Assembly: GCF_016725325.1 (NCBI RefSeq) | Contig: NZ_CP068083.1 | Location: 2,914,001 to 2,978,000, forward strand | Reading direction: 5' to 3' | DNA length: 64,000 nt | Origin: Sphingobacterium spiritivorum | GTDB taxonomy: Bacteria; Bacteroidota; Bacteroidia; Sphingobacteriales; Sphingobacteriaceae | In this document: positions 61,940 through 64,000 of the stretch, piece by piece | How the letters are laid out: each line of letters starts with the position of its first letter | How positions within the stretch are numbered: position 1 is the first letter of the stretch | Made by a program: the position numbers and the translations under genes | Notes under the pieces: generated by a model | Databases searched by the model: none | The model's input: the letters and a program-made list of their open reading frames with translations, nothing else | What the model was told of the DNA's origin: nothing

Positions 61940-64000
61940 ATGATTATTAAGATTTTCGAACTTCTTAGAAGGTCAGGACCTTTAGTGTTGACTTTGCTAT
62001 TTTCTGCTTATTTTAATTACAGTGTTGCGCAAACAGGCGTTTCTGGTAAGGTAACTTCCGGAAATAAGCCCTTAGCAGGAGTGACTGTAAATGTAAAGTC
62101 AAATCCAAAAACAGCTTCAGGATCGGATGTGAATGGTCAGTATAACATCAATGCCGGACCATCCGATGTGCTTGTTTTTAAGTTAATCGGACATAGACCT
62201 GTTGAAGTTTCCGTAAACGGAAGAAGTCGCATTGATGTGGTCATGGAAGAAAATTCTGATGAACTCAGCGAGGTTGTGGTAACGGGCTATACAACTATTA
62301 ACCGTAAGAAGGCAACTGGGTCTATAGCTTCTATTACATCAAAAGATATTGAGAATCTGCCCGCGGCAAGTATTGATATCTTATTGCAAGGAAAGCTTCC
62401 GGGTGTCAATGTACAGAATTTTACCGGGCAGCCAGGTGTTAAGACTTCTCTTGTTATCCGTGGAAATACCAAGATTTCAAACTCTACGGAAGGTTTTAAT
62501 GCCGATGATCTGTATAGTAACCCCCTCTATGTTATTGACGGAATACCGGTATCTGATGATGAAGTACGGGCATTTAATACAACCGGAACCAATTATCTGG
62601 CGAGTTTAAATCCCAATGATATTGAATCTGTGGACGTTCTGAAAGATGCATCAGCTGCAGCATTATACGGTTCAAGAGCAGCAAATGGTGTAATACTAAT
62701 CAAGACTAAGAGAGGTTCATCCGGAAAACCACGACTGAGTGTCAATACCTACCACGGATATATTTCAAAGCCAAATAAAGTAGGGACATTAATTGGTGCA
62801 GCAGAAAGACGTAAAAAGTTAGACCTGATTTATCAATATGCAAGTGATACGCAACTGCAAAATGGTTTACCGCAGATGTTGACAGACAGCTTGAACCCAT
62901 CCTTTAACAACAGTAATGACTATCAGAATTTATTTTACCAGTCCGGAAAGGTTCATAATGCAGATATTGCAATTTCCGGGGGAAATGAGAATTTGAATTA
63001 CCGGGTCAGTGGAGGATATTACGATGAAAAAGGGGTGATACTTAATACTGGACTGAAACGCTATTCCTTTACTTCTAATATTTTATTCAAAATCACTAAG
63101 GATCTGGAATTGCTAACCAATTTAAGAGCTTCTACATCCCGCCGGTTTGATGGAAAGGGAAGCACAGACTTTAGTAAAGTAAATAATTACCGCGATATCT
63201 TTACCGTTAGTCCTGTAAATATGCCTTCTTCTTTACTTCAACTAACGCAGAAAGATCTTAACAGTATTATTAATCCTTATGAATATCAGCGTGATGATAA
63301 TGTAGACGTGAGTCTCAATGGTGTTGGGGAATTGCGTTATACTTTCCTCAAAGATTTCCGGATCAGCACACGAAATATTATCAGCTACTCGACTGCTAAA
63401 AATGATTTTGCTTCACCGTCAGAAATAAACAGCGACGGTTTAGCTGTTGCGAAATCAAGTTATTCTCAATACAAAAAATACGTATTAACAAATAACCTGA
63501 TGTGGAACAGAACATTTGAAGAGAAGCACGCATTTAGTGTAAACTTGATTCAGGAATTTGAAACCCGGAGAAATGAGTCTATGTTCCTTCTGGGGCGCGG
63601 AATACCAAGTGACAATATTCAGGTGATCAAAGGTGTACAGGGGACTAATCTGCAGGGAAATACTAATTTGTCTACTTATTCCAAACTTTCTTTCTTAGGG
63701 GCCTTACATTACGATTATAAGAGCAAGTATCTTTTTGATGCCGTATGGCGTGCAGATGCATCTTCCCGTTTTGGTAAAAATAATAAATGGGGATATTTTC
63801 CTTCATTAGCCGCTGGTTGGTTGCTTTCCGAGGAAGAGTTTGTTCAGGATCTGGGTTGGGTGAATGAACTGAAGCTGAGAGCCAGCTGGGGACGTACCGG
63901 AGACGAAAGTTCTATTACTGATTATGACCGTTACAATGCATACTTAGCGGGTAATGGACGCTATCCCGGATCAGAAGCACCTTCTTATGGTGGAGTAGCA
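61940..64000 (+). CDS. SusC/RagA-family TonB-dependent outer-membrane receptor, 3' end beyond window
   Basis: Starts at ATG 61940; 687 residues are visible. Signal peptide ending SVAQ, carboxypeptidase-like domain GVSGKVTSGNKPLAGVTVNV, TonB box-like SEVVVTGY, then the plug domain with VIDGIPVSDD and NDIESVDVLKDASAAALYGSRAANGV, which is the SusC family signature. The barrel follows. It imports a glycan or other large ligand with a SusD partner, expected just after the window. The double palindrome upstream suggests sugar control. Confidence 0.95.
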   Translation, partial: MIIKIFELLRRSGPLVLTLLFSAYFNYSVAQTGVSGKVTSGNKPLAGVTVNVKSNPKTASGSDVNGQYNINAGPSDVLVFKLIGHRPVEVSVNGRSRIDVVMEENSDELSEVVVTGYTTINRKKATGSIASITSKDIENLPAASIDILLQGKLPGVNVQNFTGQPGVKTSLVIRGNTKISNSTEGFNADDLYSNPLYVIDGIPVSDDEVRAFNTTGTNYLASLNPNDIESVDVLKDASAAALYGSRAANGVILIKTKRGSSGKPRLSVNTYHGYISKPNKVGTLIGAAERRKKLDLIYQYASDTQLQNGLPQMLTDSLNPSFNNSNDYQNLFYQSGKVHNADIAISGGNENLNYRVSGGYYDEKGVILNTGLKRYSFTSNILFKITKDLELLTNLRASTSRRFDGKGSTDFSKVNNYRDIFTVSPVNMPSSLLQLTQKDLNSIINPYEYQRDDNVDVSLNGVGELRYTFLKDFRISTRNIISYSTAKNDFASPSEINSDGLAVAKSSYSQYKKYVLTNNLMWNRTFEEKHAFSVNLIQEFETRRNESMFLLGRGIPSDNIQVIKGVQGTNLQGNTNLSTYSKLSFLGALHYDYKSKYLFDAVWRADASSRFGKNNKWGYFPSLAAGWLLSEEEFVQDLGWVNELKLRASWGRTGDESSITDYDRYNAYLAGNGRYPGSEAPSYGGVA

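Overview
The window comes from a low-GC Bacteroidota chromosome, most likely Sphingobacteriaceae and plausibly Sphingobacterium. Signs of this are the 16S rRNA gene, the TAnnTTTG-type promoters, the SusC-type outer-membrane receptor, the ccoN-ccoO fusion, LytTR regulators, M61 peptidase and MG2/TonB-plug proteins. It is mostly ordinary core genome with one accessory edge on the left.

Left edge (1-1400): a DNA cytosine-5 methyltransferase runs off the window. It is followed by an orphan 3' end of a tRNA gene that still carries a tRNA-style terminator. This looks like the right attachment site of an integrated island whose body lies upstream. Positions 1.6-15.2 kb hold DinB-like, histidine kinase, GNAT and lipoprotein genes, a TPR-sensor kinase/LytTR regulator pair, a three-gene cluster of unknown function (exported protein, DMP19-like protein, beta-helix protein), a fatty-acid desaturase, and a divergent HxlR regulator/NAD(P)-binding protein pair.

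At 15.2-20.9 kb lies a complete rRNA operon: three tandem promoters, 16S, tRNA-Ile, tRNA-Ala, 23S, 5S and a terminator, with the processing stems of 16S and 23S visible. At 21-25 kb are a radical SAM protein, a MazG-like pyrophosphohydrolase, a pseudouridine synthase with a hexapeptide-repeat tail, and a lytic transglycosylase. At 25.4-31.2 kb a tight operon encodes cbb3 oxidase (ccoNO-Q-P-G, FixH, SafE-like). Cardiolipin synthase, an MG2/plug envelope protein, YihY, acyl-CoA ligase, a small barrel and an M61 peptidase follow.

At 41-49.5 kb there are two paralogous N-acetylglucosamine-kinase-like genes. The second sits downstream of a FucP-type sugar transporter and probably forms an amino-sugar uptake unit under a LacI-type operator. 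Glutathione peroxidase, thymidine kinase, an acidic linker protein, YbaB and an MBL hydrolase lie between them. At 49.8-61 kb are rho, pssA, Hpt, folK, sppA, pgk, a very large protease/propeller/barrel protein and mgtE. The window ends with tRNA-Asn and a SusC-family receptor, truncated by the window edge, preceded by a double LacI-type palindrome.

No complete unknown defence system, CRISPR array or insertion sequence was found. The best leads are the island boundary, the unknown trio at 8.9-11.6 kb, the hairpin plus 21-codon ORF at 42.67-42.79 kb, and the two LacI-type operators.
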